Of a stretch of DNA of 64,000 nucleotides, positions 14,734 to 26,900 are shown one piece after another. The position numbers and the translations under genes were made by a program. The stretch is from positions 310,001 through 374,000 of the forward strand of contig VWPU01000897.1 of the NCBI GenBank assembly GCA_013398955.1, given 5' to 3'. Numbering within the stretch: the stretch's first letter is position 1; each line of letters opens with the position of its first letter. This DNA is from Callaeas wilsoni (taxonomy: Eukaryota > Chordata > Aves > Passeriformes > Callaeidae). The notes below the pieces were generated by a model that was given only the letters and a program-made list of their open reading frames with translations, was not told where the DNA came from and ran no database searches.

Positions 14734-15820
14734 CCATTTAGCAAGAGCTCAAGCTTGTGAGTGGCCTCCAAACCGCTTTGCCCAAAAAAAGCCTCACACA
14801 TTACACAAATTTTGGTTGGTGCAGTTTCTGAGAACCTTTAGAATACCACTGCCCTTAAAAATCTAAGTTATTCTGTGACAGAATGACCTTATAATCTACA
14901 TAAATTTTTCTGTCTAAGACAACCGATACTAATTTCTTTATACTGTTTTCCACCTTAAGATTTCCTTTAGCCAACACACTTTGCCTTTTCTTCCTAAAAC
15001 TTCTCATTTGCATTATTACTGAGACTTGCAAAAAGCACATATAGTTCAAGTTTTTAAACATCCACACACATTCTTTTGTATTCAAGACAAACCTCCTCAG
15101 AAATTTCTCTGTGCATTCACTCTCTTGTGATTCCTAGGCCACAACATGCCAGCAAAAACCTCTTGTTGATCCCTTTTGAAATTGTATTTCTCAGCACAAA
15201 TGCTTTAATAATTGACTGAATAAAATGATGCTAAACCTCTATGGGAACAGTTTCATTACAGAAGAAGCTTTATGGTTTATTTGTGAGTGTGTTACTGATT
15301 AATAACCTGCCTTGGAGGAAGTGCTGGTGATTATCTTCCGATTTTGGATCTCCACTTTATGAGTTCTCAAAGGAGACATAATCTATATTGAAATAATAAC
15401 GATATTCTAAAATGTTTTAATTATTTCAAAGTATAAATTTAAAGTGCTTGTGCTCAGAAGCCTAACAAAAAAAAACTTTAAAAAGAAAAAAATTTAATTC
15501 CTAGATTTTGAGAATTTCTCAGCCATTGTATTATATTTATTATAATCTGTAACATATTATATAGTTACAATTATATATTACAATTTGAGTCAGAGTTCTT
15601 ATTATTGAGAAAATCCACAATCTACCATAGTCTAAAAACTTGGAAACTTTCACTGAGCACTATGACTAAAATTTTTCTCTTAGTTTATATTTGTTTTTCA
15701 GGGCTCCCAGAGGAATAACAACAATTCTAGAAACTGAATTTTCAAAGACAAATATACCAAGCCCTTATTATGCCAGAACTGTTATTCTACTGTAAGAAAT
15801 GGCCGTGGAAACCCTTAAAA

Positions 15821-15847
15821 CACAACTGTGCTGCGCACACAGTTGTG
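15821..15847. repeat. Perfect 10-bp inverted repeat with 7-nt loop
   Basis: CACAACTGTG at 15821-15830 is followed by the loop CTGCGCA and then CACAGTTGTG at 15838-15847, the exact reverse complement of the first arm. Pairing does not extend beyond the arms, so it is too short for a microRNA precursor. Each arm also contains an E-box core (CANNTG: CAACTG in one arm, CAGTTG in the other), so a protein-binding role is possible but inferred. Confidence 0.8.
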
Positions 15848-18800
15848 CTCCTCTGTAAATTGGTGGCCAAGGTTTGTCACAGCTTCCTCACAAAGGATTT
15901 CTTTCACAGCTTTCAATAAATCTATGAGTAGCACAAGGCATTTTGCATTCCGCAAGTGTTATCAGGGCTTTATAAGTGAAACATTATGGTTTTACTCTCC
16001 TCCACACAAGACCTCTGCCAAACTCATGCCTGCATTTTCAGCACATTGAGGAAACCCACAAGCTGAGGGTATACTCAGCTATAAAAACCCCCCACCACAC
16101 TTCACTTCCAGCTGCAGAAAAGCCTCCTCTGCCATAGGAAGACTCAAGCAACCAATGCTGAAATTCTATAGTCATTAAATACAGCAGGCCCAGGGTTTCA
16201 CTCAAACAAAACTCGCCCCCATTCGATATATTTGATGTTGAAACAGATGAGGTTGATCATGTATAAAGTGCAATGACCATCTTCCAAGGCGAATTAATGT
16301 GAAATGTTTGAGCTGAAAGTTTAGCTACTGACCCCCAGAAGAAGAAAAATAAATTATGTGGCAAGCAAAGGAAAAGCCGCATTACCAAAGAATGGAGAGG
16401 CACAGTTTCTGTTAGTGTCTCTAGGATGTGACGCACATTTTAGGGAGAAATCCTATGACAGTGAGGGACACAGGACAAGAAGACAGTCAGTGTGTTCCTT
16501 CTTCCCCTCCTGCCACACTACAGCATCCAAGCTGTCAGTCTTCCTGGTTTTTGACAACAGAGGAGAAACTTCAAGTTAAAAAAGAAACAAGAGTTTTACA
16601 ATGTACTTAGTCTACATACAGTTGAATAGATGTACAGATGCACTTGTATTTATATTTCATGTAAAAGTTAAACAGCTTGTTCCCATTAGCACCACAATTT
16701 TTCCATGTGGCCGTCACTGTAGTGCACTTCTTTCAGCAAAGCAAGAGCAGATAACTAATTTAGTGTAGGCTGCTGCTAACGTCAAATCATGCAGCTCTGT
16801 TACCAAGTCACACACAACAACAATCAATCCCTGCAGTCCCTTGGACAATTTTTGTCTACTGTTTATCAAGGATAGCTGGTAGGATCAATATCCAGCAATA
16901 TTCACTAACGCAAAACCTGAGGCAAAACCCCCTTGAGTGATCAGTATGCTTTTGTTGCTGAAGTTACATGTCCGTGTGTACAAACAGATAATATTGAAGT
17001 TTTCCAGTTTGAAACTCGCTATTTAACCTCAGTTGGCTTCCTTGTTCCGCTATCAAAGCGGGTTTCTATCTAACAAACATTCCAGCATCAGAGTGAAAAA
17101 CAGCAATTTCCAACATTAATTCAGTTTGCAAACAATAAGTTTTCTATTTATGCATTACTTAGGCGCAGTTAGAAAATCAAGGCTTTGGTTTGAATTTTTA
17201 CAGTGAAATATTCTGGAAACCAAGTTACAGTAGCTATTGAAAGGGTCTTTATCTGCTCAAAATAATGCAAGTATGACATGACAAGAACGTGCAAACAACT
17301 TTTGTTCATTTAGTACCACTGGAGTTTCCTTAGTATGTAAAATGAAATATAAAGGGGTTTTTTTGTTCTTTAAATCCTTACTTCTGTAGCAACACTCCTT
17401 TCCTGTTTCACCAGGCTTTTTGTGTTACACTTTATCCAGCTGAACAATCTGCAGATGGCTGTAGATCAAGTAAAAAGGGTTGGTTGTGAGCTACAATATG
17501 AATTTATTGAGATTTTTCTGGCTGTTAACTCACACACTCATTGAAGACAGGTACCCTCAGGTAATTTAAGTCTTACCAGTTGGTTGCAGTAAAAAAAGCC
17601 ACCCAAAACCAAAATGACCCCCTCCCCGCCAAAAAATCAAAATCAGTAAATAACTTAAATATCCACATTTTAAGGCACTGAAAAGAAGATGCAGAAATGC
17701 TAAAATTAAACAAAACAGACTAAAATTAAACCAAAACCAGAAGCCTCCATCAAAACAATGCAAAAGTGTTGAAAAAAGGCGAAATCACTGAATACAGCTA
17801 AGTCAGACCTCTCCAGATTGGTACGACTCACTAAAAGTTCATCCTTCTGACAGTAAGTAATATCCCATCCATGCCACAGTTCACCATTCCTCATTTACCT
17901 CCTCATTTCAGCCAGGAAACAATGCTATTTTTAATTCACAGTAATTGCAAGCCTTAGGGACAAAATGGTTTTCTGCGTGTGGAAGAAGTACAAATGAAAG
18001 AGATACAGCCTGAAATAGCTTGGCACATGACCTGCCATTTAGAAATTTAAACCAGTATATAGGAACATAAAAGTGCTGCCTGTAGCATCTGCAGTGTCCT
18101 TTCAGAACAGAGAGTAATTTAAGTTTTTGTCTACTGTAAATACATTCTTTTTCTAATGTATACAGGCCTTGAGTTCAGAGTTCTTCCACGTGCTAGGAGC
18201 AATATGTGGTTAAATATATTCAGAAGGTTTGAACAGGTCATTATCAATTACTTTTCTATACTCTTATCTAAAGATTTGCTATTATCAACATCATCTACTT
18301 TTTCCCCCCATCCTTGTTCTTGGATTGTACTTAGAACATCTATTTAGCAGTTCCACCTAAGAACTGAATCTGGAATTGACAAGTCACAATTCAACTTTAT
18401 CCGTATTCAGAATTGGAAGTTAAACGTATGTTGAGTGTTCACAGATGTTGTGCAGCCTGACATAGGCTAAAGAAGAGGTTCTCAGTGAAAAATGTGTATC
18501 ACCAATAATCACAAAGGTTTCAAGTTCTACCACTGAAATGGTGAAATCTAAAGCTTTGCTGACTCACGTAAATTATGTAAAATAAACCATCATTGCTTAA
18601 GCACAGGAAAAAAGGGTAAAGCCCTTTCAGAGCAGTCACACAGTTAAGAATCTGTTAAAAACTTCATTAAACATATGGCTGTGCACTTGAAGAAATTAAT
18701 GCAATTATTTAATTTTTTTTAAATTGACCAATAAGTCACAGATACTATTAAACCAACTAATTAAAAGAACTAAATTATGTCCGTAAGAGAGCAACGCAGA

Positions 18801-20557
18801 GAACATTGTGACTGCCCTATTCCACAACAGACACAAAACAAGTCAGTGGATCCTCTCAGTCCTCACTCATTCAGCCTCTCTGACAAACTCCTGTCTCTGG
18901 CTGGCAGGAAACAGAAATTTGAAATTTTACACCCTCTATCTTAGGGATCTGCTCCAGTACAAGTGAGCAGCTCCAGCTGTGCTGCAGGAAGGACTCTGGT
19001 GGAAAGGTTTCCCCTCAAAAAGATAATTTGTAGCCATTGAAAATTTTGTATTTATTCGCATTTTGTACCTTTTTTTTGGTAGTCAAAACCTTCCTATGCT
19101 TTTCCTTTAAAGATGCTTCCTTCAGTGCCTGGTAAAGATTAGATCTCATGAGCAAATAAACACATGGGAGAAAACTCAAAAGGAACCTTACACAATACTG
19201 TATTTCTGTAACTATGAAATTTGCACTTTATTCCCCCCTTCTCCTGGTTTGGATGCCAGCAAACAGGTAACCAAAGCCCGACTGTAACATGAACTGCTTG
19301 GTTTCCCAATAACAAAGGCACACTACAGGTAGATATATGAGGAGGGGATTAGTTAATATTTGAAAAATGAGAGTAGTTTCCAATTGAATCAGATTAAAAG
19401 GCTGAAGAAAAAGGATTGGCTGCCAAAGTAGAAATCCTAACACTGATACATCACCACAAATTCAAGTGATAAATAATGGAAAGAAGTGTTTTTTCAATTA
19501 AAAACTCCATGTGTTCAGGCATTAGTATTCCTGGGAAGTGTTGTTCAGTCAACTCAAGGTCAGAGAATTTGAATTTTACATTTTCACTTCTTACTCTATT
19601 TGTCTCAATTAAAATAAACCAGGTGAGTCTGTCAGTGCCTGTTGTTTTACATTTTTAACACTTAACATTGCTTCAACTATACTAAATACACCCCACTTTG
19701 AAAGTGGTGGCTTCCTCAGAATATTCCTCAAGAAGAATCAACTTTTTATGGCTGGTGAAATACACTTTTGCACTGTGTTTGATTGGTTAAGACTAAAGTA
19801 AAATCTGAAATTACTATAAGAATTAGTATTTGCTATATATAATTGAATTTTTCTTTGCAATTAATTCCTAACCTTGAGTAATTCAGATAATTTTCGGTAA
19901 CTCATTAAAAAGTCAAACTTCAGTTGACAGTCATCCAATTATTTCTATATCATGCCCAAACAGAACTGAACTATTACGATTTAGTTTATATATAGTGCTC
20001 CTTGTCATGATTGTTTGTTCCTATGTAGAAGAACCTCACCCCAAAGTCCTGATATGACGTGCATATATTATAAATTTGTAAAATTTAGCACAACTCTTAT
20101 CTTGGGTTGACACACAGAGTATTGAACATGCCACTTTTGCTTTTTACCAGAATCCTGTGCAGCATCTCCTTCTTGTAAGCTGCAACTTGGTAAAAGGGCT
20201 GGTATCAATCAATTAGCAAAGCCAGCAGTTCGTATCAGAGCCATTTCTGATCCGCATTGCCAAATTATTGGTTCTAATTTATTCAATATGCCTAAAGATA
20301 CAGAAAAACATGTGAATGATGCTGCTATTTCAGGATTTTGAGGGGAAAGTCTTGAAAAGTAGATTCAAATCAAAGACTTAGAGATTGTTTATATAATGAA
20401 TTTAGAGAAGATGGGTATACTCCAGGTTATCGCATTAAAAATGCACAGAACACACAAATAGCTGGGAATCTCTTGCAGTCAATGCCACTTTCCCCCACTG
20501 ATTTCAGAAAAGGAAGACAGTCCCAAATTAATGAAAAATTCCCTATTAATATGCCTT

Positions 20558-20573
20558 TGAGCTAGCTAGCTCA
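20558..20573. repeat. 16-bp perfect palindrome
   Basis: TGAGCTAGCTAGCTCA equals its own reverse complement. It contains overlapping CTAG and AGCT cores. No known element boundary is visible around it, and one such palindrome is not surprising by chance in 64 kb. Confidence 0.85.
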
Positions 20574-21327
20574 TTGGGGTATACATTTAACAGGTATGGG
20601 TATTTTAATCCTGTTGGGAATTCTTCTCAGACACTTTGGCTCTGAAATGATGCTTTTAAAAGAAAATACAATGGATAGGGAATACTGAGAGATCCACAAA
20701 GAGAGAGATGCATAAATCTGACATATATTGAAATAATTGAAAGGTTGCTACTTAGGGAAGCAGGTAAACGAGATTTAGGCAGCTGCAAATAACCTATGAT
20801 TTTAACAGCAGCAGTACAACTGATCAAAGACTGTTTTTATTCCCATTCTTGCTGCTTTGCAAAACGATGAGCAATGACAAAGGCAGAATATTCTTCCTTA
20901 TGCCATTTAGTATTTTGTGAATAGAGACTATCTACACAAATATCAAAATAGAAATTTATTCTTTAAATTCTGTGACAGATAAGGCATATTTTCCGTGAAC
21001 TGCTTATTCCCCACTGAGCCACAGGCTGAGGTATAAAAAGTTTGACACCATTTCTAAGTAGGAAAAACATATTCAACTATTAGCAAGTATTGCCCACCAT
21101 CCAATTATTTGTCAGAAGAGCCTTTAAAACACAAAATTATTATTTTGACTTATTTTCATGCAGAAGAAAGAAATGGTTCTCTCCTGAGTATGTCAGAGAT
21201 TATGCCTACACAAAGCACTGACAGAACAGTGCAAAACACTTTCAAGACTCAGATTTGCAACTCCAGCAGGGGAATGGAAGAGACAAGAGGGCTTTGGGGG
21301 AAGGACCCCAAAGACATGAAAATTTTA

Positions 21328-21357
21328 TAAATAAATAAATAAACAAATAAATAAATA
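21328..21357. repeat. (ATAA)n microsatellite, interrupted
   Basis: About 30 bases of ATAA/AAAT units carry one A-to-C interruption in the middle (aaac). This is a short and probably stable simple repeat in intron 3. Confidence 0.9.
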
Positions 21358-22713
21358 TCAGGTCTTATGAGGCTAAGATAAGGTGGCTTCTCTTCTTCCC
21401 CCACCTAGTCTCCAGCTCTCTGCTTCTCTGAAAACAAGCTCAATGTAAATTTTAAAAATTTTCCCCTCAGAGAAAATGTTCAGGTATTTTTGGATTTAAT
21501 GGGTATTAAAAGCTCAGGATTTGCCAAGAAGCAAAGTCTCAAAGTAGAACATTATGGCTGTCTGAAAGATGTCTATAAACACACGTATCATGGTTAGCAA
21601 CATTCAACAGTCACTGAAAATATCCCATTGTACAAATGCATTCCCAGCTGTCCAAATACGCATCTCCACCACCAGCTCTGGCACAAATGTGGCCATCCTG
21701 ACAGGAACCCTTCTACTCATGGCTTATACACTGCAGAGTGGGAACTATTGGAATTAAATTGTGCTCTTTAGTTATGAAAGCATCTCATGCAGTTGGGCTT
21801 GCCTTGGGCATGACATTCACAAAGCAATGCAAGACAAAGGTCCTCTGAAAAAATGTCAGAAAAAAACCACAAATATTTAGAGTCACTGTATAAGATTAAA
21901 TGGACAACATCAACCCATGGAAATTATTTCAAAACACGGAAGCTCTATTAGCTTGGAATCTTCCAAAGTAATAATCTGTAACTTTTGGGTAAGAATATGT
22001 AAAAACCTGTGGCTTTGGGTACTCCATTTCATTTACAAGGTACCTGTTCAGTAGATCAAGCTGCCAACTGAATAAATGTCAGTGTTCTGCAGAAAACATT
22101 TCTGGTAGACTTTGGCTGCTGGCTATATTGCTCATGTACAGATCTAGTGTATGACTCACTTGCATAATGGACAGGAATTCATTCAGCATTAAAGTTTCAG
22201 AGAAAATCCTTACCCCATTAAGAGAAACCTTTTGACCTTATGTACAAAATTATGCTGGCTTCCAATAATGGCATTGTCAACATTGTATCTTTGCAATGAG
22301 TATATTTTGATAATTAATGCCAGCAAGATCAGACAACAAAGGGAACTGGATTTTCTGATTTCAGTGCATAATGCTTTTAATGCACTCTATTATCCAAGGT
22401 TGCTGTGCAGCTTGCCCAACATCATCCAATCTGAGAAATTCTTGAGCAAAATAGCAGTGTCATTTGTGTAAAGGATGGGTACGGACTCTCCCTCTCATTT
22501 TTGCTACAAAGCAAATGCTGAATCACAGCAGACATCCTTAGCAGCCACTGAGAGATCATTGTTCACAACCATTACTACAGAAAAAAGCACCTTATTCTCA
22601 AGTCATTTTGAAACTATTATGGACAGTGGAAGAGAAAACACAAAGTACATACAACACTGTAAGACCTCTCTCAAAAATTAAAAAAAAGGGAAAAAAGAAA
22701 AATCAAACTGTCT

Positions 22714-22719
22714 TCTTAC
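22714..22719 (-). other. EPHA6: Splice donor of EPHA6 exon 3
   Basis: On the minus strand the exon ends ...TGC CAT G and the intron begins GTAAGA, a good match to the donor consensus. One base of the next codon is left on the exon (phase 1), and in Eph receptors this codon is completed by the following cysteine-rich exon. A T-rich stretch follows the donor on the minus strand and could bind U-rich splicing enhancers such as TIA1; that last point is inference. Confidence 0.92.
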
Positions 22720-23383
22720 CATGGCAGGAACCATCCAGTTCTTCATATCCCACACTGCAGATGCATCGTCCCAGAGGCACCAGCCAATCCCCATCTGCCC
22801 CACAATATAATTTCGGGGTGTCCCGTTCCTCAGCGCTCTTCACGCAGGAGCCCCGTACTTCCACCAGCGAGGAAGAATCCACCCTTGGAATGGTGTCAGG
22901 AAACATGGCCAAATTACGGACTGTGAAAGGGCACTTCTTGTAATAGACACGGACTGAAACCAAAGCAATGCATGCACCAATGTCCTGAAAGGCAAGGTAA
23001 AATCCCTTCTTGTTTATCGGCCCAACTTCACGAACTTCCGTGTTGAGTTTGAGGATGCGGTCGCCCAAGTCCATCTGGGTGAAGCTCTCATCAGCAGCTA
23101 TGGTATCAATTTTAGTGTACTGGTTTGGCTTGAATTTTACTCCATGAGGCTCATCCGACTCCATGTAGTAGAGATTGAACGTTTCCTTGCAGGTCCCCAG
23201 CACCCACGGAATGCTGTTACAGTCCCTCAGCGTGAACTTCATCTCCACGTAGATTTTCTGTGCAGCATCGCGGGAGACCCAGTTGGTTTGCAGCCAGTTG
23301 TTCTGGTTGGGTTCCATCACATTGCACACCTGGTAAGTATGAATGGGACGGTTGTGTTCATCCATTTCAGTTATGGCATCCCA
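22720..23383 (-). CDS. EPHA6: EPHA6 exon 3: ephrin-binding domain and start of cysteine-rich region (internal exon)
   Basis: This internal exon belongs to an Eph receptor tyrosine kinase, a cell-surface receptor for membrane-anchored ephrins that acts in axon guidance and cell sorting. It reads 221 full codons plus one base with no stop. The first codon is TGG (Trp) at 23383-23381 and the last full codon is CAT (His) at 22723-22721. Residues 1 to about 150 are the ligand-binding jelly-roll domain. Cys20 and Cys138, and Cys55 and Cys65, sit at the spacing of the two disulfides known in Eph ligand-binding domains. Family hallmarks include [19 protein letters not shown] (about 91-109) and [14 protein letters not shown] (about 125-138). 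Residues from about 151 on, with Cys at 151, 180, 194, 207, 209 and 220, begin the sushi/cysteine-rich part. Motifs such as [14 protein letters not shown] and SIPWVLGTC match EPHA6 as I recall it better than EPHA3, A4, A5 or A7. The reading frame continues open into both introns by chance, so the ATG at 23473 is not a start. The paralogue call is from memory, not alignment. Confidence 0.95.
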
Positions 23384-23400
23384 CTGAAAAGAACATAAAA
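23384..23400 (-). other. EPHA6: Splice acceptor of EPHA6 exon 3
   Basis: Read on the minus strand, the intron ends in a T-rich stretch, ttttatgttcttttcag, immediately before the TGG that starts the exon. The AG is at 23385-23384. The pyrimidine tract is short and interrupted by ATG, so it is moderate in strength. The intron is in phase 0, as expected at the exon 2/exon 3 junction of Eph receptors. Confidence 0.92.
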
Positions 23401-23811
23401 TTGTTTGAAAACCGGAAAAAATACGTTTTATGCATACACAAACACACGCCCCACATATACGCACCTGTGGCATAACTATGAATAATTATTTACTTCAAGT
23501 TTCAAGTGGAAAGACAGTAGTTAAAAGAAGATAACTACAGAACACCACACAGGTTTGCTTTCAGAAACTCCACAATAAATGTCTATTATTAAAAACATTT
23601 AAAAATGACCGGGGTCTAGAAAAGGAGGAAATACAGGCCATATTTATATTATATATATCCATACACTTTATATCAAAGGCTCATAAATGCTTAATTTATT
23701 CTATAATCTGCTACTGCAAAAGATTACCAACATCCCAAAAATAGCTTCAGTATAACTAAATCAACTTTCAGTTCATTGATCAGCAGTCATAATATCAATG
23801 TAGCACTAGAA

Positions 23812-23923
23812 AGGGATATTTTATTATCAAAACAGAACTATTTATAGTTCTGTATACAAAAATATNGAGGGACGTTCTCTTATCAAAACACAGAACTATT
23901 TATAGTTCTGTATACAAAAATAT
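23812..23923. repeat. 56-bp-period near-duplication split by a single N
   Basis: Two copies lie head to tail: 23812-23865 and 23868-23923. The last 41 bases of the first copy match the second except for a 2-base insertion (CA). The first 17 bases match at 13 positions, and three of the four mismatches are transitions. The only N in the window (23866) sits at the junction. Each copy contains the inverted repeat ACAGAACTAT-TT-ATAGTTCTGT. It is either an assembly seam where two overlapping ends were not merged or a real tandem repeat with an unresolved junction. Confidence 0.9.
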
Positions 23924-26900
23924 TTCGTCCCACGAGTTAGTTTGGCTTTTGGATGTACTGATGCATCAGGGTAGAAGCAGCAGAAAAAAAACCAAAAGAA
24001 GAACCAAAACATTAAAGTCACATTAAAAGGAAGATGTGCTGTATGCTCCAGAGAGGTCTCAAAAATCAAAAGAGAACCAAAAACCACCAAACAACTCTCC
24101 ACCACACCAAACAGAATAAAAGAGTAGTTGGTTGTTTTAAAAAAAAAAGTCATTTTTAAAATATAGAACAGCTTTCCAAACTGGCATAGCCCAGCTTAAA
24201 ATAAAGCCTCAACATGCTACTGTCTCTTAAAATTATTAAGGAAGAAAAAAATATCCAAAATATCCTCCTCTTACCAAGGGATTCTCTTCAGAAATATTTA
24301 TATATTCACTCTGAATCAATATCTCGGTTTGAACTTCTAAATTAAAGCCCTGAAGTTAGCTGTTAACCATGCAGTTAATAGTATAAATCTATTACTTCTG
24401 TAGGAAAGGAAAGGCTCAGCACTTCAATAAGTGGTTTCAAAGAATAAAACAAAATGGATTGATCAAACATGGACAGTGCTTTAGTTCATTCAAAGCAGAT
24501 CTCTCATGCTTTGTGCCTGTGCCTTTCCACTGTGCTCCCAAACAGCCTGCTGACATCTCCCATTTTAGAGGAATGCATCTTTGGGAAAGAAAAATGTTTT
24601 AAATCCACAAAATTGTTTAACAGAACTAGTAGTCTAAACATCAGACATATAAAATATTTGAAAAAAGGTTAACACTGCACATCTCAACCTAGCCATTGCA
24701 CTGGGCCTTGCTGGGCAAGGTATGGTTACAAATGCATTTGGCTTTTAGGTACCAGTCCCAGACACTGAGTGGAAATAAGGTGACTTCCACCATCCCAAAA
24801 TGTCACCTTCAGTGACTGAAATGTCTGACAGAACTCACTCTCTGATGGTGTCTGACATGGACACAGTCTCCCTGCATGAAATACAATCTGCTTTTAATTT
24901 TACCTGAGTGTTGCATTTCTCTTCCGATAAAAACAGTCAGGAAAGGCAACAGTTGACTTCAGCGCAGACAGCAAAAAGACAATTTATGAAGCACACACTG
25001 GTTTTCTTTTGGGTGTATTTCATATTACAGCTCTTATTTAATCAAATTATGAGTTTTTATAAATATGTAAGTTGTGCAAAGCTTCAATACCAAATGAACA
25101 GAAGCATCTCACTGGTGGTTTGCACAGGAGTGGGGCGTCTTCCCCAAAAATCCCTGACCTGACACGCACAAAAGCTGTCAGGAATTGTCTGGCTTAGACA
25201 AGCTGACAGTTCAGACCTCTTCAAACTTCAGCCATCCCAACATGCTGCTTTACCTTCAAAACCTCTCGATTACAGTCCTTTCAAATGAGGAAAACCTCTG
25301 CTAATGTTGAGGGAAGCAGCAGCAGCATAAAGCTAATTCTTACACCTGGAGTTCCAGGACTTATGGAAATGCCACGTGAAAAACATGGTTTGGAAGAAAG
25401 ACTTCAACATTCTCGTTAAAAAATGCAATAAACAACAGCATGGCCAAGAGGTTGCATTTTACATGTAGCATAAAAGAATACGTCACTAAAATAGAAGAAC
25501 ATACAATTTGAAGACTGGTGGAGAGAAGATTCCAAGATTACTTGTCACATCCAAGTACAAAATAGGAGATTAGGCTACAACCACATTGGGATTTTAAAGT
25601 CTCAGCTGTTTCCATATCTCTACAAACTACTTTACAACCTCTGTTTCATTTTTAAGCTTCACTAATGTATAACAGCTGTACAGAAAACACTACTAAGAGC
25701 AAATTACACAGCTTTAATCTTGTATTAGCTATATAACACTGAAACCTATTTTTATTGATTCCAAAATTTTTTTATTCTTATTTTAAACCAAAACACTGTA
25801 GATTTTAAAAATCAGCAAGAGCCATTTAGTACAATTCAGTGCTGAAAGCTGTTCCAGTTAATAGGGTTAGCTATATCAAGCAGTTGAAAATGCCTATTTT
25901 CTAATGAGCTGATATCAAGGTAAACTTCACATGTCGTGAAAGACACCTCCCCCACAAGCTGTCACACTGATTGATGGATTAATACTGGGTTCTTAATCCC
26001 AGATAATAGTTATTGAGGCACCAAGCCCAGCAGCACTTTGGTAATCTGGGACAGCAGTTTTAGAATCTTGCATACCTCAAGATTCTTTTTATTGCTATTT
26101 TACCTCCTCTTAAGAAAAAAGGGGGGACATTTCTTACTTAAGCCCATGCTCTCAATCACCAGTTTATGGAAGAAACCATCTGCTCTTACAAATTTTGCTG
26201 CATTTATATCCTAAGCAAGAAAGTTCCCTCCCCCTTATTTTACTCAAAGGATAATTTTCTAAAAATGAAGGGTTTTGCACCTGCACCTACCTAACCAGTG
26301 TCTCTTAGCTCACCCCTGAGTAAGAAAAGTTTGTGGCAGACTTAACAACACATTCAGATATCAGGCACACAATGGCACCCCTGGGTAAAATATTCTACAC
26401 AAACCACTTGTTCAGCAAAACACATGGAGATAACCACTGGCTTACCATGCAGAGAACTGCAAGGAAGAAGCTGTGCCTGAAAATAACATGGGATAGGAAA
26501 CAGGGGAACAACACCTGTTGGCTTCAGCCGCTCTGCATTTTACTACCTGCTGAGAAGACCTAACTATTAAGGTAAATCCTCAGTGGTGGCAAGTCTAATT
26601 CTCATCTGGCAACACAAAGAAGGTTTGCATTCTAAACTGAGGAACAAAATACGTAAGGTTCATGCTACAGAGATCTGGTTTACTCTCTTGGCTCCAGCAA
26701 GCGAGGTAATCTCAGAAATGGAGTTGTCAACTACTTCTTATGCACAAACATAGGCTGACATTTGAAAACTCAGTGAATCTGAACTGTAGAAATGCAATTT
26801 TCTTGCATACACATCCCTCATTGCCCACAAATACCCACTTGAGACAGCTCAGGTCACTGTTAAAAAGTCCATCCTATCTATCAAAGGGATGGACTGTGTG

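Larger units (their letters stand above)
6213..15820. other. Intron stretch, no gene; A/C-rich and poly-T tracts
   Basis: No coding or RNA gene is supported. The stretch is AT-rich, with an A/C-rich low-complexity segment at about 12372-12475 and a run of 13 T at 14721-14733. A slightly GC-richer 180 bases at 7800-7980 matches no family I know. The many small open frames lack domains. Confidence 0.6.
15848..22713. other. Intron stretch next to exon 3, no gene
   Basis: Nothing coding is supported. The sequence is AT-rich and free of recognisable transposons. It contains the 16-bp palindrome at 20558-20573 and an AAAT-type microsatellite at 21328-21357. Just beyond the exon 3 donor it is A-rich on the plus strand, which is T-rich on the transcribed strand. 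Confidence 0.6.
1..22719 (-). other. EPHA6: EPHA6 intron 3 (partial, downstream of exon 3)
   Basis: This is AT-rich, CpG-poor DNA between the exon 3 donor and the left window edge. The open frames here are short (mostly 60-110 codons), overlap on both strands, and show no recognisable domain, so I do not call genes from them. I searched for the next Eph exon (a cysteine-rich segment starting near CRPGFYKA in relatives) and did not see it, so the intron continues beyond the window. Very long introns are typical of EPHA6 in other vertebrates. The intron number assumes the standard Eph exon layout. Confidence 0.85.

Noticed and set aside
15530..15590. AT-rich inverted repeats as a scaffold-attachment or origin-like site
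   Set aside because: Such short AT palindromes are expected by chance in DNA this AT-rich; nothing else supports it.
22608..22943. 111-codon plus-strand frame
   Set aside because: It runs antisense across the end of the EPHA6 exon and into the poly-A-rich intron; no domain is visible.
22703..23473. 256-codon minus-strand open frame as a complete gene starting at the ATG near 23473
   Set aside because: Only 22720-23383 matches Eph protein. The flanks are intron that happens to lack stops, and clear AG and GT splice signals bound the exon.
23144..23475. Plus-strand frames of 84 and 71 codons
   Set aside because: They are antisense shadows of the conserved EPHA6 exon.
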